Shown here in pieces: positions 53,608 through 62,784 of a DNA stretch of 64,000 nt (the first letter of the stretch is position 1; each line of letters begins with the position of its first letter). The translations under genes and the position numbers were made by a program. The notes beneath the pieces are model-generated. The model saw nothing but the letters and a program-made list of their open reading frames with translations. It was not told the origin of the DNA and searched no databases. The DNA lies in the NCBI GenBank assembly GCA_022841705.1, contig JALHQZ010000002.1, positions 1,488,001-1,552,000 on the forward strand, in the 5' to 3' direction. Source of the DNA: Pirellulales bacterium (GTDB lineage Bacteria > Planctomycetota > Planctomycetia > Pirellulales > Lacipirellulaceae).

Positions 53608-54542
53608 CAGGATTTCAAAGAAGGAAGAAGGGCGATGCTTGCGGCGCCGATAACGCCGGAATTGGCCCCGAGCCCAGCGCTCACCAGCGGCAAGTTGCGA
53701 TGGGTATCGGCGTAGATGGCCCTCCGCAGCGCGGCGTCGACGGCGTCTCGGTAGCGGCCTGGCGCCGCACCCACGCCGCCGCCAAGGATCACCAGTTCCG
53801 GGTCGAGAATGTTCACCAGCCCCCCGAGGGCGCTGCCCAGCACAGTGCCGGCCGATTCGACGACGCGCTGCGCCCGTTCGTCCCCGCTATCGGCGAGCAG
53901 CAGCACGTCCCGCGCGTCGCCGCTGAACGTGGAGACGATCGCGGCATAACGCCGCGCGATCGCGGGACCGGCGGCGAACTGCTCCAGGATCACGCTCGGG
54001 TGCAGCTCGCCATCTTCAGCGGCAAACTCAAGCGGACTGCTGGCGAACGTGCCGGTCAGCCCGCGGGCGCCGCGGTACGGCTCACCCGCCATGACCAGAC
54101 TCGCGCTGATGCCGGTGCCAATGGTGACGTAGAGAAATGACTCCGCGCCGCGGCCGGCGCCCCAGTGGGCTTCCGCGCGCGCGGCGGCGCGGACATCAGC
54201 ATCGATGCGGCACGGCAGGCCGGTCTCGAGCGCGATGCGGCGTGCGAGAGGTTCACCCGGCCAATGGAAGGTGGCGTGGGAGAGTAGGTCGCCCGCAGGA
54301 CCAACCAGTTCGGCAACGGCTAAGCCGCAAGCGGCGGGGGAGTTTCCACTCGCTTTGGCTTGCGATTTCAATTGCTGAATGTTGAGGATCACATCGGCCA
54401 GAACTGCGGCGCTGCCGCGGTGCGGAAGCGTGCGGGTGCTGAGCTGGGCAATGATTCGGCCCTCGGGAAACAACACCGCCGCCGCGGCGCATTTGGTGCC
54501 GCCGAGGTCAACGCCGATCGCGCACTGGCCCGGTTCGTTCAT
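53607..54542 (-). CDS. ROK-family sugar kinase
   Basis: ATG 54542 gives 311 residues starting MNEPGQCAIGVDLGGTKCAAA, the phosphate-1 motif of ROK kinases. Further motifs are VTIGTGISASLVMAGEPYRGARG and ILGGGVGAAPG. The usual zinc-binding CxCGxxGC motif is not visible. It should phosphorylate a hexose or amino sugar. Overlaps of 4 nt with both neighbours indicate tight translational coupling with the NagB-type deaminase and the homocysteine methyltransferase-family gene. Confidence 0.88.
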   Translation of the reverse strand: MNEPGQCAIGVDLGGTKCAAAAVLFPEGRIIAQLSTRTLPHRGSAAVLADVILNIQQLKSQAKASGNSPAACGLAVAELVGPAGDLLSHATFHWPGEPLARRIALETGLPCRIDADVRAAARAEAHWGAGRGAESFLYVTIGTGISASLVMAGEPYRGARGLTGTFASSPLEFAAEDGELHPSVILEQFAAGPAIARRYAAIVSTFSGDARDVLLLADSGDERAQRVVESAGTVLGSALGGLVNILDPELVILGGGVGAAPGRYRDAVDAALRRAIYADTHRNLPLVSAGLGANSGVIGAASIALLPSLKS

Positions 54543-55489
54543 TTCGCGGCCGCCGCTTGCACCGCATCGGCGAGCGCCCGAATGTACGCCGCATTGCAAC
54601 CACAACAACCGCCGGCGTAGGCAACGCCTTCGTTCTTGGCGATCGCGCCGAACTCGCTAAACGCGTTGCGAGGAATCTGAATTGCTTCTAGCGAGTCAGG
54701 AAACTCCGGCAGCCGAGTGAACGAATGGCACTCACTCGTCGTGCGGAACGCGGCGGGCTGGGCGGCCAGCGGTGTGCTCGTAGCGGCGCGCATTTCTCGC
54801 AACACACTTAGCATTCGCTCCGGGTCTTGTTCACAATTGGCGCCCACCGCCACGGCGCCCAGATCGCTCATCACTTTGGCGCATTCGGCCGGCGTGTGAC
54901 CATCGCTGCAGTGGTGAGTGAGCGGCCGAAAGCTCATTGTGGCGATGGCCGGCAGCCCGCTGTCGGCCGCCGCTTCGAGCGCCACTTTCATTTCGGCCAG
55001 ATGAAAGAACGTCTCCAGGATTAGAAAATCGACCCCCGCATCTTTCAGCAGCCGAATCTGCTCGGCGATGTGATCGCGCGCCCTGCCGAGCGACTCCATC
55101 CCTTCACGCTCCACCAGCTGCGTGCGCGAGACGCTCCCCGCCACCAGCGCATCGTCGCCCGCCACTTCCTTGGCCAGCTTCACCGCGGCGGCGTTGATCT
55201 CCTCCACCTGCGAACCGTAACCGGCGCGGCCCAACTTTTCGCGCGTGCCGAAGAAGGTGAGCGCTTGCAGCACCTGCGACCCGGCCAACAGAAACTCGCG
55301 ATGCAGTTGCCGCAGCGCTTCAGGCTCTTCGATCGCCACCTCTGGCGTGAATTGCCCGCTCCCCCGCCCGGTGCCGACACGCTCGCGCCCCGAGCCACTA
55401 TCCACATAACCGCGGCGTTCAAGTTCGATCAGATACCCGCCATCGCCGATGACGACGCCGGTTTGCGTAAGTTCGGTGAGGGTTTTCAT
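54539..55489 (-). CDS. Homocysteine S-methyltransferase family protein
   Basis: ATG 55489 (MKTLTELTQTGVVIGDGGY) is preferred to the TTG at 55498. The 316-residue protein has the family zinc-ligand cysteines: NCEQ in GAVAVGANCEQ and the CCG motif in YAGGCCGCNAAY near the C terminus. ILETFFHLAEMKVAL is a conserved barrel strand. It should transfer a methyl group from a donor such as betaine or S-methylmethionine to homocysteine. Pairing with sugar kinase and deaminase genes is unusual. It is the first gene of that operon. Confidence 0.85.
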   Translation of the reverse strand: MKTLTELTQTGVVIGDGGYLIELERRGYVDSGSGRERVGTGRGSGQFTPEVAIEEPEALRQLHREFLLAGSQVLQALTFFGTREKLGRAGYGSQVEEINAAAVKLAKEVAGDDALVAGSVSRTQLVEREGMESLGRARDHIAEQIRLLKDAGVDFLILETFFHLAEMKVALEAAADSGLPAIATMSFRPLTHHCSDGHTPAECAKVMSDLGAVAVGANCEQDPERMLSVLREMRAATSTPLAAQPAAFRTTSECHSFTRLPEFPDSLEAIQIPRNAFSEFGAIAKNEGVAYAGGCCGCNAAYIRALADAVQAAAAK

Positions 55490-55518
55490 GATTCGCAAGT
55501 GGTGTTGATGAACATAGA

Positions 55519-55596
55519 GGAGGCCTCTCCGAGGCCGATTTGGGTTGGTCCAGTCGTTTGAGTTGGCAGAGCGAAATCGGCCTCGGAGAGGCCTCC
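55519..55596. repeat. Perfect 23-bp inverted repeat after the EamA gene
   Basis: The 23 nt at 55519-55541 (beginning GGAGGCCTCTCCGAGGCC) are the exact reverse complement of 55574-55596, with a 32-nt loop. Each arm also contains the smaller palindrome GGCCTCNNNGAGGCC-like. It lies between the homocysteine methyltransferase start and the EamA stop and may terminate the EamA transcript. It is another gap-filling palindrome family. Confidence 0.8.
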
Positions 55597-55613
55597 TACA
55601 AAGAGGGTTATCA

Positions 55614-56522
55614 CTAGGGATCGACAGGCTGAAAGCCCATCGTACCTTGAGTCGCTTGGGGTGTTTCCATTGCCAGCAGCACCACGGCCACCAGCGCCAG
55701 CACGATGCCCCACGCCTGCATGGCGCCGGGGCGTTCGCCGAAGTACGCGATGGCGATGGGGATGCTCACCACCGGATATAGCCCGGCGAGTGGCGCGATG
55801 ATCGCCGCTTTGCCGCCAGTGGCGAAGGCGCGCAGGATCGTAAAGTTGCCGAGGGCGAGGGTGAAGCCGAGCGCACTGGCGATCACCCAGGTCCTGATGC
55901 TCAGGCCGCCAAAATCAATCGGGCGCGCGAGCAAGATCGCAATCGACACCGGAATAAACGCCGCCAAGAACCACAGCGACGTCCGCCGCGCGGAGATCAC
56001 GTTCGTCGCCCCCTTTTGCAACAGCCCGGTGACGCCCCACAGCCCAATCGAAGCCAGCGGCAACAACAACGTTGGCGAGCGCCACGCGCCCGCCGCCAAC
56101 TCTTGCGGCGGGTTGAAGAGCACGATTGCGCCGAGCGACACCAGCACACCGAGCCACTGCCAACCGTTGAGGGCTTCCTTGAAAATTGGAATCGCCAGCA
56201 GCACCGTCACCACCGGGTACAGCGCCGTAAGGGGAATCACCGTGGCCGCCTGCGTGAACTGGTTCGCTGCGAAGAAGGCGATGTTGCCGAGACACGACAG
56301 TCCACCGGCGAGGAGCGCCAACCCTGCGCCGCGATGCACCTGCTCGACCGCAGTGGGCTCATCGGGCATCAGCCAGAGCGCAATCATCACTGGCAACACG
56401 CCCAGCGTCGAAATCGCCTGGCTGTGGAGCGCTGTCAGCTCGTTTTCAACCAGCCGCGAAAGAATCGCCCACACACCCCAACTAAGCAGGGTGAGCAGGG
56501 TCCAGACGATCCAGCGCGGCAT
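55614..56522 (-). CDS. EamA/DMT-family transporter
   Basis: The 302-residue protein has ten predicted membrane helices in two five-helix halves typical of the drug/metabolite transporter superfamily (FAANQFTQAATVIPLTALYPVVTVLLAIPIFKEALNGWQWLGV is the first repeat's end; APLAGLYPVVSIPIAIAYFGERPG the second's). The substrate is unknown, probably a small metabolite. The C-terminal tail TQGTMGFQPVDP is translation of a common planctomycete intergenic repeat, so the true protein may have been extended by it. Confidence 0.88.
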   Translation of the reverse strand: MPRWIVWTLLTLLSWGVWAILSRLVENELTALHSQAISTLGVLPVMIALWLMPDEPTAVEQVHRGAGLALLAGGLSCLGNIAFFAANQFTQAATVIPLTALYPVVTVLLAIPIFKEALNGWQWLGVLVSLGAIVLFNPPQELAAGAWRSPTLLLPLASIGLWGVTGLLQKGATNVISARRTSLWFLAAFIPVSIAILLARPIDFGGLSIRTWVIASALGFTLALGNFTILRAFATGGKAAIIAPLAGLYPVVSIPIAIAYFGERPGAMQAWGIVLALVAVVLLAMETPQATQGTMGFQPVDP

Positions 56523-56553
56523 CAGCGTGAGTGGGCAGTAGGCAGTTTAAGTT

Positions 56554-56587
56554 GCCCTCACCCGCCGGGAGAGGGTTGGGTGAGGGC
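56554..56587. terminator. GCCCTCACCC hairpin between DUF1559 and EamA genes
   Basis: GCCCTCACCC (56554-56563) pairs exactly with GGGTGAGGGC (56578-56587) around a 14-nt loop that contains a GGGAGAGGG run. It lies 7 nt after the DUF1559 stop in the direction of transcription, so it may terminate that transcript. There is no clear U tract. The motif is a frequent planctomycete intergenic repeat. Confidence 0.6.
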
Positions 56588-56593
56588 TCGTTT

Positions 56594-57772
56594 CTAATAG
56601 CCAGCGACCGGTTCGCCGTCGTACCGGTGGCCGAGGCGGTTGAAGAGCTCGCGGTCGATATCGTAGCTGAGGAACTGCGTGGAGCCATCCGCCATTGCGG
56701 CGTTCATCCCGGCTGGGTGAGCGGAGCCAAACATATAAGCGAAAATGGCGCTATCGTATTCAACCTGACTACCAGTAAACGGCGCACTGGAATTGAGGTT
56801 ATTGCCTTGAGGGAACTCGCCATCCGCCTGCGGAGGATAGATTGTGCAGCGCAGGATGTCATAGTCCCAACCATCGGCCCAGCCCCGGTCATCGTGCAAG
56901 GGCGACACACCGTTCGCGCTTTCCGGCCCGGAAGTAATGCCTTCATACTCGCTGGGACGAAGTCGCTTTTCGGAGACCAGCATTGTTTTGCTGGAACCGT
57001 CGGTAATCTTGGCGTGGGTGATTTTTTTGGTGAAGCCCATATGGCGTCCACCAGCAGCAGTACCGGGGATGGGGAACCAGTCGGTGCGTTGAATAATGCC
57101 GCGGTAAAGAGCTGCTTTGGCGTCAGGGCCCACCGGCAAAGCGGAGCTGCAGTTCGGGCAGCCGTAGAAGGAGACGCCAAGATCTTGGTCGGGAAACGCG
57201 CCCGTGCCGGCTTGAGCTACGTAGCGATTGAACTCGGCGTCGCCAAGTTCCGAACGACTCGGCGCCGCGGTTGCCGCGGCATAATCAACGAGCGATACGG
57301 TGATTTGTTCACCGTTATTGTTTTTGTTCGAGAATGTCACGCCGCGCCGCGAAGGACAGTTGTAGAGGGGAATCGGATTTCTGGCTAACTGATCGGTCCG
57401 CACGATACCCGCGACGGCGCCCTCTTCCAAGAAGGGCAGAATTTGAAACATCCACCCCAAGCCTTGTTTGAGAGGACCATTAGCAGGCCCCCGCGGATTA
57501 GCGGCGCCAGAGTCTCGCAAAAAGTCTTCTATTTTCACCGCATTCTGGGTGCCGCCGGTGGGAAAGATCTTCTGCGTGTCAACGAAGTTTTGTACCGCCA
57601 GGGCCACGTTCTTGAGATTCGTCTTGCACTGCGTACGGCGCGCGGCTTCCCGCGCGGCCTGTACAGCGGGCAGCAATAGCGCCACCAAGATGCCGATGAT
57701 GGCGATCACGACTAACAACTCAACGAGCGTAAACGCATGAGAGCGACGGCGAGTTTGAGAGAGAGAGCTCAT
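56594..57772 (-). CDS. DUF1559 pseudopilin-like protein (H-x9-DG)
   Basis: The 392-residue protein has a prepilin-like N terminus ([25 protein letters not shown]), with Ala in place of the usual Gly before Phe. The DUF1559 body ([26 protein letters not shown]) follows. The C-terminal HPAGMNAAMADG is the H-x9-DG signature. It is a probable surface or minor pilin-like protein. It lies upstream of the EamA gene on the same strand and downstream of two PEP-CTERM genes. Confidence 0.92.
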   Translation of the reverse strand: MSSLSQTRRRSHAFTLVELLVVIAIIGILVALLLPAVQAAREAARRTQCKTNLKNVALAVQNFVDTQKIFPTGGTQNAVKIEDFLRDSGAANPRGPANGPLKQGLGWMFQILPFLEEGAVAGIVRTDQLARNPIPLYNCPSRRGVTFSNKNNNGEQITVSLVDYAAATAAPSRSELGDAEFNRYVAQAGTGAFPDQDLGVSFYGCPNCSSALPVGPDAKAALYRGIIQRTDWFPIPGTAAGGRHMGFTKKITHAKITDGSSKTMLVSEKRLRPSEYEGITSGPESANGVSPLHDDRGWADGWDYDILRCTIYPPQADGEFPQGNNLNSSAPFTGSQVEYDSAIFAYMFGSAHPAGMNAAMADGSTQFLSYDIDRELFNRLGHRYDGEPVAGY

Positions 57773-57878
57773 GGGAATCCTGACCCCGTAACAATTTGCA
57801 GAATGCTTATTTTGTCTGCAGGCGAACAGTGGGCCCCTTAAGGCGAATCGCAGTGTTTTGCATGCATGCGAGGGTGAC

Positions 57879-57900
57879 AGCCCGCTAACAGGGGCGGGCT
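57879..57900 (-). terminator. Hairpin at the end of the first PEP-CTERM gene
   Basis: AGCCCGC (57879-57885) pairs with GCGGGCT (57894-57900) around an 8-nt loop. The stem includes the stop codon (57899-57901, minus strand) of the PEP-CTERM gene. The downstream side lacks a U tract, so termination strength is uncertain. Confidence 0.5.
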
Positions 57901-58954
57901 AGCTCCGCCGATAGGCAATCAACGCGCCCCCAACGCCAAGCAGCACCAAGCAACTGTTCGGCTCAGGCACAGCCGCTGCGGCGCTAGCCCCACCACTGGC
58001 GGTGAGCGAAAACAAGTCGACAAACATTGATTGCTGGAAAGTTTGGGGACTCGGCAGCGGATTGAGCACGCCATCGATCATTGTCGCCCGCACCCGAACG
58101 TGGGTTGTGCCCGCAGGAGCGGTTCCAACCAAGGTGTGCTTCATCCACGTTGTGTTGCTTGGCTGGCCCGCCGCCTTGAGTTCGATCTGCACGGACCCGG
58201 TTAGCACCGCTCCCGTGGAATCAAGAAAGTCCAAACCGAAAAAAGCGTCGGTGGGTGAAGCTGGTCCGTCGTTGAATGGGGCGCCTGAGGGGGTGGACCC
58301 GGTGCCCGCATTGAGATTGTCAACGCCACCCGGGAAGTAGTCTTCAAACAGCGCGTGCGCCTCCATCGTGTAGGTCAAGCCGGGAGTTGCAGGAACCGTC
58401 TGGGTGAGGTTTGTTTCGTTGTCGGGATTACCAGAAGTGGTGCCGTTGTACGGCTCGAACCAAACACTCCAGAGGCCACCGGTATCGAAGAAAACCTCGG
58501 ACCCCAAGGGCTTGAACGCGATGTGCGAAAAGTTGGCCGACTGAGCGAAATCCGCTGTGCGTGGAAAACCGAAGTCAGCCTTCCAGATGTCGTAATCGAA
58601 CTGATTGACCGGACCTGTAAGCGTCGTGTGGCGATTCGGCAGCGTGAAATTGGTTCCTAAGTTGTCGCGCCACACTGTGTAGTCGGCAGCATCGACGGCG
58701 TTGCAGTAATTGCTGGGCAGACAAGGGGTCGTTGACACTCCCCCATTGTTGTAGTCACCTCGGTAAGGTCCTGCCTGAGCAGGAACTCGCGGCAGCTCTT
58801 CAAGCGTCCAGCCGATGGGCGTGCCATGGGGACCGGAAACGGTGTTGGGACTCTGCTCAAAACTCGGGTTTGTAAGCAACTCTTGCGCAGTGCCAAGTGC
58901 GGGCAGCACTCCAATCGCCAAGCCGCAGGCGGCTGTGAAGGATAGAAATCGCAT
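57899..58954 (-). CDS. PEP-CTERM secreted protein with internal dockerin-like segment
   Basis: The 351-residue protein has a signal peptide (about residues 1-23, ending TAQ). A PEP-CTERM sorting signal, VPEPNSCLVLLGVGGALIAYRRS, forms its C terminus. Residues about 66-130 hold a dockerin-like block (GDYNNGG... AVDAADYTVWRDNLGTNF, then FDYDIWKADFG) placed unusually near the N terminus. The remainder is a beta-sandwich (TYTMEAHALFEDYFPGG). It is probably exported and anchored by an exosortase-like system, which is not encoded here. Confidence 0.85.
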   Translation of the reverse strand: MRFLSFTAACGLAIGVLPALGTAQELLTNPSFEQSPNTVSGPHGTPIGWTLEELPRVPAQAGPYRGDYNNGGVSTTPCLPSNYCNAVDAADYTVWRDNLGTNFTLPNRHTTLTGPVNQFDYDIWKADFGFPRTADFAQSANFSHIAFKPLGSEVFFDTGGLWSVWFEPYNGTTSGNPDNETNLTQTVPATPGLTYTMEAHALFEDYFPGGVDNLNAGTGSTPSGAPFNDGPASPTDAFFGLDFLDSTGAVLTGSVQIELKAAGQPSNTTWMKHTLVGTAPAGTTHVRVRATMIDGVLNPLPSPQTFQQSMFVDLFSLTASGGASAAAAVPEPNSCLVLLGVGGALIAYRRS

Positions 58955-59036
58955 CGCAACGTCCTCGCTGTTCCAAACCTGTTCGCCATTCGCAAGACGA
59001 ACGATTCAACCTAGTTGCCCCAATCAAACTCATCGC

Positions 59037-59112
59037 GATTGAGCAAGGACCGGCGCTGGGGTCGCCCGTGCCCGGGGCGCCGCCTGAACCATTCGCCAGC
59101 CCTTGCTCAATC
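59037..59112 (-). terminator. Perfect 12-bp stem downstream of the second PEP-CTERM gene
   Basis: GATTGAGCAAGG (59037-59048) is exactly complementary to 59101-59112. The 52-nt interior can form further GC stems (GGCG/CGCC). It lies 34 nt after the PEP-CTERM stop (59147, minus strand) in the direction of transcription and probably ends the message, or is a structured RNA. Confidence 0.6.
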
Positions 59113-59146
59113 AAGTTGCGATCAAAAACTTTGCTCGTCGTCCGAA

Positions 59147-59992
59147 TTACCTCCGGCGGCGAACGCACACCAGGGTTGCAATGCCCGCCATCGCCAGCAA
59201 CATGCTGGCCGGCTCCGGCACCACTTGCAACGAAAAATCGTCAAAAAACACGTTCTGCGATTGTCCCGGCGGATCGATATTGAATTCCCCGTTGATCATC
59301 GCGGCCCGCACTTGCACGCTGACGGTGCCTGCGGGTGCAGTGGCGCGCAGTGTGTGCTGCACCCAAGTACGTCCATCCAATTGGTTGTCATTCTGCTGGC
59401 CACCATCGTTGTGGAGTTCGTAGTTCGAAATTGAACCCGGCAACACGGCGCCCATGCTATCGAGAAACTCGAGAGCAAAAATGGTGTCGGTCTCGGCCGG
59501 CGCCAATCCACCAGCCAAAGCTGCGGCGACGGCGCGCGCGTTTGGCGAATTGGAAGCGAGAAACTCGACACCTCCGGCGTATCCGCCTTCGAAGTGGGCC
59601 CAGCCGCTGAAGCGATAAATGTTGCCCGCCACGCCCGGCACAATTTGCTTGATTTCAACGTCGACCGGGCCAGTGATTTCACCCGGATAGCGGCCTTCAA
59701 AGGCGGCGCCAATCAAACCCAAACCGCCACCCAAACGGTCAGCAAACCCTGCTTGGTAACCAGCGTAGGGAGTGTAGACCCCGCCCGGAACATACGGCAG
59801 GATCGCGCAAGGGCTGTACGAGCAAGGATCGGTGGTGATGACCCACGGTAACGGTTCGGAATAGTACAGGGCCGGGCTGCCAACCTGGGTTGTCGAGTTC
59901 AAGTCGCCGTTCACCAGCAACTCCTGCCCTTGCGCCACCATCGGCGAGCACACCAGCGCACCAAGCGCCACCAGCTTCAGCATTCGTTTCAT
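59147..59992 (-). CDS. PEP-CTERM secreted protein
   Basis: ATG 59992 follows a GGAGGTG ribosome-binding site at 6 nt, so it is chosen over the TTG at 60007. The 281-residue protein has a signal peptide (MKRMLKLVALGALVCSPMVAQGQ). The beta-sandwich domain is similar in motif order to the next gene downstream (YRFSGWAHFEGGYAGG, FALEFLDSMGAVLPGS, VQHTLRATAPAGTVSVQVRA). The C-terminal VPEPASMLLAMAGIATLVCVRRRR is a clear PEP-CTERM signal. The two PEP-CTERM genes look like diverged paralogues. Confidence 0.87.
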   Translation of the reverse strand: MKRMLKLVALGALVCSPMVAQGQELLVNGDLNSTTQVGSPALYYSEPLPWVITTDPCSYSPCAILPYVPGGVYTPYAGYQAGFADRLGGGLGLIGAAFEGRYPGEITGPVDVEIKQIVPGVAGNIYRFSGWAHFEGGYAGGVEFLASNSPNARAVAAALAGGLAPAETDTIFALEFLDSMGAVLPGSISNYELHNDGGQQNDNQLDGRTWVQHTLRATAPAGTVSVQVRAAMINGEFNIDPPGQSQNVFFDDFSLQVVPEPASMLLAMAGIATLVCVRRRR

Positions 59993-60149
59993 TAGAAGCA
60001 CCTCCACAAGAAGTTAGAAAAGAGAACCTACTGTTGATCGCTTCGCCGCGTGGTGCAGCGACACTCGTTCCAGTGTACTTGCCAATCGCACTTCACAAGC
60101 AGCCGCTCTTCACAGATGACTGGCCGTGCGGCAAAATCACCGCAGTGGC

Positions 60150-60292
60150 TTGGTACAATCGTCGCATCAAGGAAGATAAGTTTTACGAAGAGCAATCGTC
60201 ATGCGAATGCCGGATCGCTCGGCACTATTCTTGTGATTCTCACCTGCGACCGCGAAAGTGTCTTGTACCACCAGCAAAATAGTTTGGTACGA
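60150..60292. promoter_or_regulatory. TGGTAC sites between the PEP-CTERM and AraC-type genes
   Basis: TGGTAC occurs at 60151-60156, inverted at 60265-60270 and again at 60285-60290. The last two form TTGTACCA-n12-TTTGGTACGA, an inverted pair with the spacing of a dimer-bound operator. The 394-nt gap 59993-60386 holds no other feature. The AraC-type regulator is a natural candidate to bind. Confidence 0.4.
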
Positions 60293-60386
60293 AAGGACCC
60301 TTTAAGTATATTGCGATAGGCCAGCGCCGAAAGCGGCGCAGGGCACCCTGTCTTGAGCCAACTTGCCTTTTCCGCGCGCTTGTCCC

Positions 60387-61136
60387 ATGGCTGCCAGTCT
60401 CGTCGGTCGCCCGTTCCAAGACCAGTTCTTCGCCCGCTATCCCAGCCTGCGGCCGCTGATGGACCTGTTCGAGTACGCGCCGGGCCTTTGCTTCTACGCC
60501 AAAGACCGCAAAAGCCGCTTTGTGCGAATGAATCGGGCGAATTTGGAAGTTTACGGTGCCGTCAGCGAGGAGGCCTTGCTTGGCCGCTCCGACCGCGACT
60601 TTCACCCCCCTGCCCTCGCGGAGGGGTACATCGCCGAGGACCAACGCGTGATGGAGACGGGGCCGGTGCTCAACCAAACCTGGCTAGTGCCCTTTACCCG
60701 CGGGCCGATGCAATGGTTCGTCTCCAGCAAGACTCCGCTCTTGGGGCCCAGCGGGGAGTGTATCGGCGTGTGCGGTATCATGCACCCCGTCTCGACGCCC
60801 AAGGAGCAACTTTCCCGCTTCAAACGGCTGGCTCCCGCGGTGCGATATCTCGAGGAACATTACCGCGAACGGCTGCAACTGGCCGAACTGGCCGAACACT
60901 GTGGGCTTTCGCCGACGCATGTCCATCGGCTCTTCCAACGCCTGTTGCGGATGAGCCCGAACGAGTTTTTGCTCGCGCTTCGGCTGCAAGAAGCGCGGCG
61001 GCTCCTCGCGAACACGAACGAACCCCTCTCCGTGATCGCGGTAAACACCGGCTTCTTCGACCAAAGCCACTTCACCAAACGCTTCCGCAAAATGACCGGC
61101 ATGACGCCAACGCAATTCCGCAAGTCGTTTCAGTGA
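60387..61136 (+). CDS. AraC-family regulator with N-terminal PAS domain
   Basis: ATG 60387 (MAASLVGRPFQDQFF) gives 249 residues. Residues about 25-140 form a PAS domain (LMDLFEYAPGLCFYAKDRKSRFVRMNRANLEVYG ... GRSDRDFHPPALAEGY). The C terminus is a double AraC HTH (LQLAELAEHCGLSPTHVHRLFQRLLRMSPNEFLLALRLQEARRLL and VNTGFFDQSHFTKRFRKMTGMTPTQFRK). The PAS part probably senses a ligand or redox state. It converges with a Gfo/Idh/MocA gene, which may belong to its regulon. Confidence 0.9.
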   Translation: MAASLVGRPFQDQFFARYPSLRPLMDLFEYAPGLCFYAKDRKSRFVRMNRANLEVYGAVSEEALLGRSDRDFHPPALAEGYIAEDQRVMETGPVLNQTWLVPFTRGPMQWFVSSKTPLLGPSGECIGVCGIMHPVSTPKEQLSRFKRLAPAVRYLEEHYRERLQLAELAEHCGLSPTHVHRLFQRLLRMSPNEFLLALRLQEARRLLANTNEPLSVIAVNTGFFDQSHFTKRFRKMTGMTPTQFRKSFQ

Positions 61137-61139
61137 AAA

Positions 61140-61205
61140 GCAAGTAACCGCGAAAAACGCAAAAGAACGCGAAATACGAAAAACGGCGTTAGCCGCGAAG
61201 CGGTA
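61140..61205. repeat. Purine-rich quasi-repeat after the AraC gene
   Basis: Overlapping units of the form AACGCRAAA recur between 61149 and 61190 (for example GCGAAAAACGCAAAAGAACGCG), followed by GGCGTTAGCCGCGAAGCGG. It is similar in style to the other gap-filling repeats but without a clear inverted partner. The 250-nt convergent gap contains no gene. Confidence 0.4.
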
Positions 61206-61390
61206 GCGGAGCGCAGGCCAGGGCCACTCAACCACCCGGCGTGACGTAAACAAAAGTACGCTAACCCGCAGATCGTGCCTAAGTGCTGGCAATGTGGCGA
61301 TTGTGGCGCCGGTCCTTCCCTGTTTGTAGCCGCTTTCTCCAGGCCATTTTGGCGGGAAGCCACATCTCAGCAGGCCTATTGTGAGAGATA

Positions 61391-62581
61391 TCAGCCCACG
61401 CGCTGTACAATTTTGCCCGTTTGCTTGTGTCGCAGAATCACCTTCGAGCGGCCATCCGGTAGCAGTTCTTGCTTAAGAAGCTGATGTTCCGCGTCGAAAT
61501 CGTGGCTCGCCTTCGCTTCGGGGGAACTCGCAGCCCCGCGCCACAGTGGCAAGTTCACTGGCGCCCACTGCTTCGTGCGAATCGAACTGTACGCGGCGTC
61601 GATCAGGGCGTTCACCACATAGCCATCGTAGAACGTTTCCATTGGCGCTGTGCCCCCTTCCAGCGCGGCGAACATGTCCGCGAACATATCGGGGTAGCCG
61701 AGCGCCTTGGCTTCATCGCCCACGGGAAACAGCCAGCCGGTGTTGCCATCGGCCTTCTCGGCCACATAGCCGTTTTGGCTGACGCCGGTGTACATGTCGA
61801 AGCCGGTGCGGAGCCAGTGGTTGAGCCAAATGGTCCCCTCGGTTCCGCAGACTTCATCACGCAAATCCATCCCGCCACGGAACGCCCAGCTCACCTCAAA
61901 CTGCCCGATCGCGCCGTTCTCGTATTTCACGAGTCCAATGGCGTGATCTTCCGCTTCAATCGGATGGACCTGCGTGTCGCCCCAGCACATCACTTCTACC
62001 GGCTTCACATCCTTGCCGATAAAATTGCGGGCAATCTCGATGCAGTGGCAACCGAGATCAACAATCGCCCCACCACCCGATTCGGCCACGTTCCAGAACC
62101 ATGCGCTGTGCGGCCCCGAGTGACATTCGCGCGAGCGCACCCACAGCACCTTGCCAAGGGTGCCTTCGCGCACCGAACTTAGCGCCTTGAGTGTTTTGGG
62201 CGTATAGCAGAGGTCTTCCAGATAGCCGTGAAACACGCCGGATTGTTCGCACGCCTCGAGCATCCGCAGCGCTTCGGCCGCCGTGCGCCCAAGCGGTTTG
62301 GTGCAGAGGACCGCTTTCCCCGCCGCCGCCGCGGCGAGCACCGCTTCTTCGTGCAAATGATTCGGTAAAGCAACGATCACCACATCCGAATCGCTTCCTT
62401 CGACCGCTTCCTGCAAATTGGTGGTGGCACGCGGAATGTTCCACTTGGATGCAAACGACTGCGCCCGTTCCGCGGAGCGCGAATAGGCGACGGTCACTTT
62501 GTCGCGCGAACGCTGGCCGTGGAGCGACTCCGTGTAGAAGCCGCCGATCAGACCGGTACCCAACAGACAAATTCGTCGCAT
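61391..62581 (-). CDS. Gfo/Idh/MocA-family oxidoreductase
   Basis: The 396-residue protein begins with the Rossmann motif [17 protein letters not shown]. The family's EKP motif is replaced by CTKPLGRT, so the acidic residue is lost while Lys-Pro is retained. The C-terminal domain has [21 protein letters not shown], with the typical Asp and His. There is no export signal. The likely reaction is NAD(P)-dependent oxidation or reduction of a sugar or cyclitol. The gene is convergent with the PAS-AraC regulator. Confidence 0.85.
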   Translation of the reverse strand: MRRICLLGTGLIGGFYTESLHGQRSRDKVTVAYSRSAERAQSFASKWNIPRATTNLQEAVEGSDSDVVIVALPNHLHEEAVLAAAAAGKAVLCTKPLGRTAAEALRMLEACEQSGVFHGYLEDLCYTPKTLKALSSVREGTLGKVLWVRSRECHSGPHSAWFWNVAESGGGAIVDLGCHCIEIARNFIGKDVKPVEVMCWGDTQVHPIEAEDHAIGLVKYENGAIGQFEVSWAFRGGMDLRDEVCGTEGTIWLNHWLRTGFDMYTGVSQNGYVAEKADGNTGWLFPVGDEAKALGYPDMFADMFAALEGGTAPMETFYDGYVVNALIDAAYSSIRTKQWAPVNLPLWRGAASSPEAKASHDFDAEHQLLKQELLPDGRSKVILRHKQTGKIVQRVG

Positions 62582-62784
62582 AAGATCATCGCCGATTAGA
62601 GGGTGCGGTGGTAACTGGCGCGCTGCCCCGCTCAGACCGATCCGCAGTTGTCCCTATTGTGCTAACGAATGCCTACTAATTTCAAGCCTTTGATGGCGGA
62701 GTAACTGGCTTTTCTTTCGGCAACCAGCAAAGATCAGGGGAGCTCTTGGAGAAACGTGAGAATCCTCTTCGATTGGAATAACCG

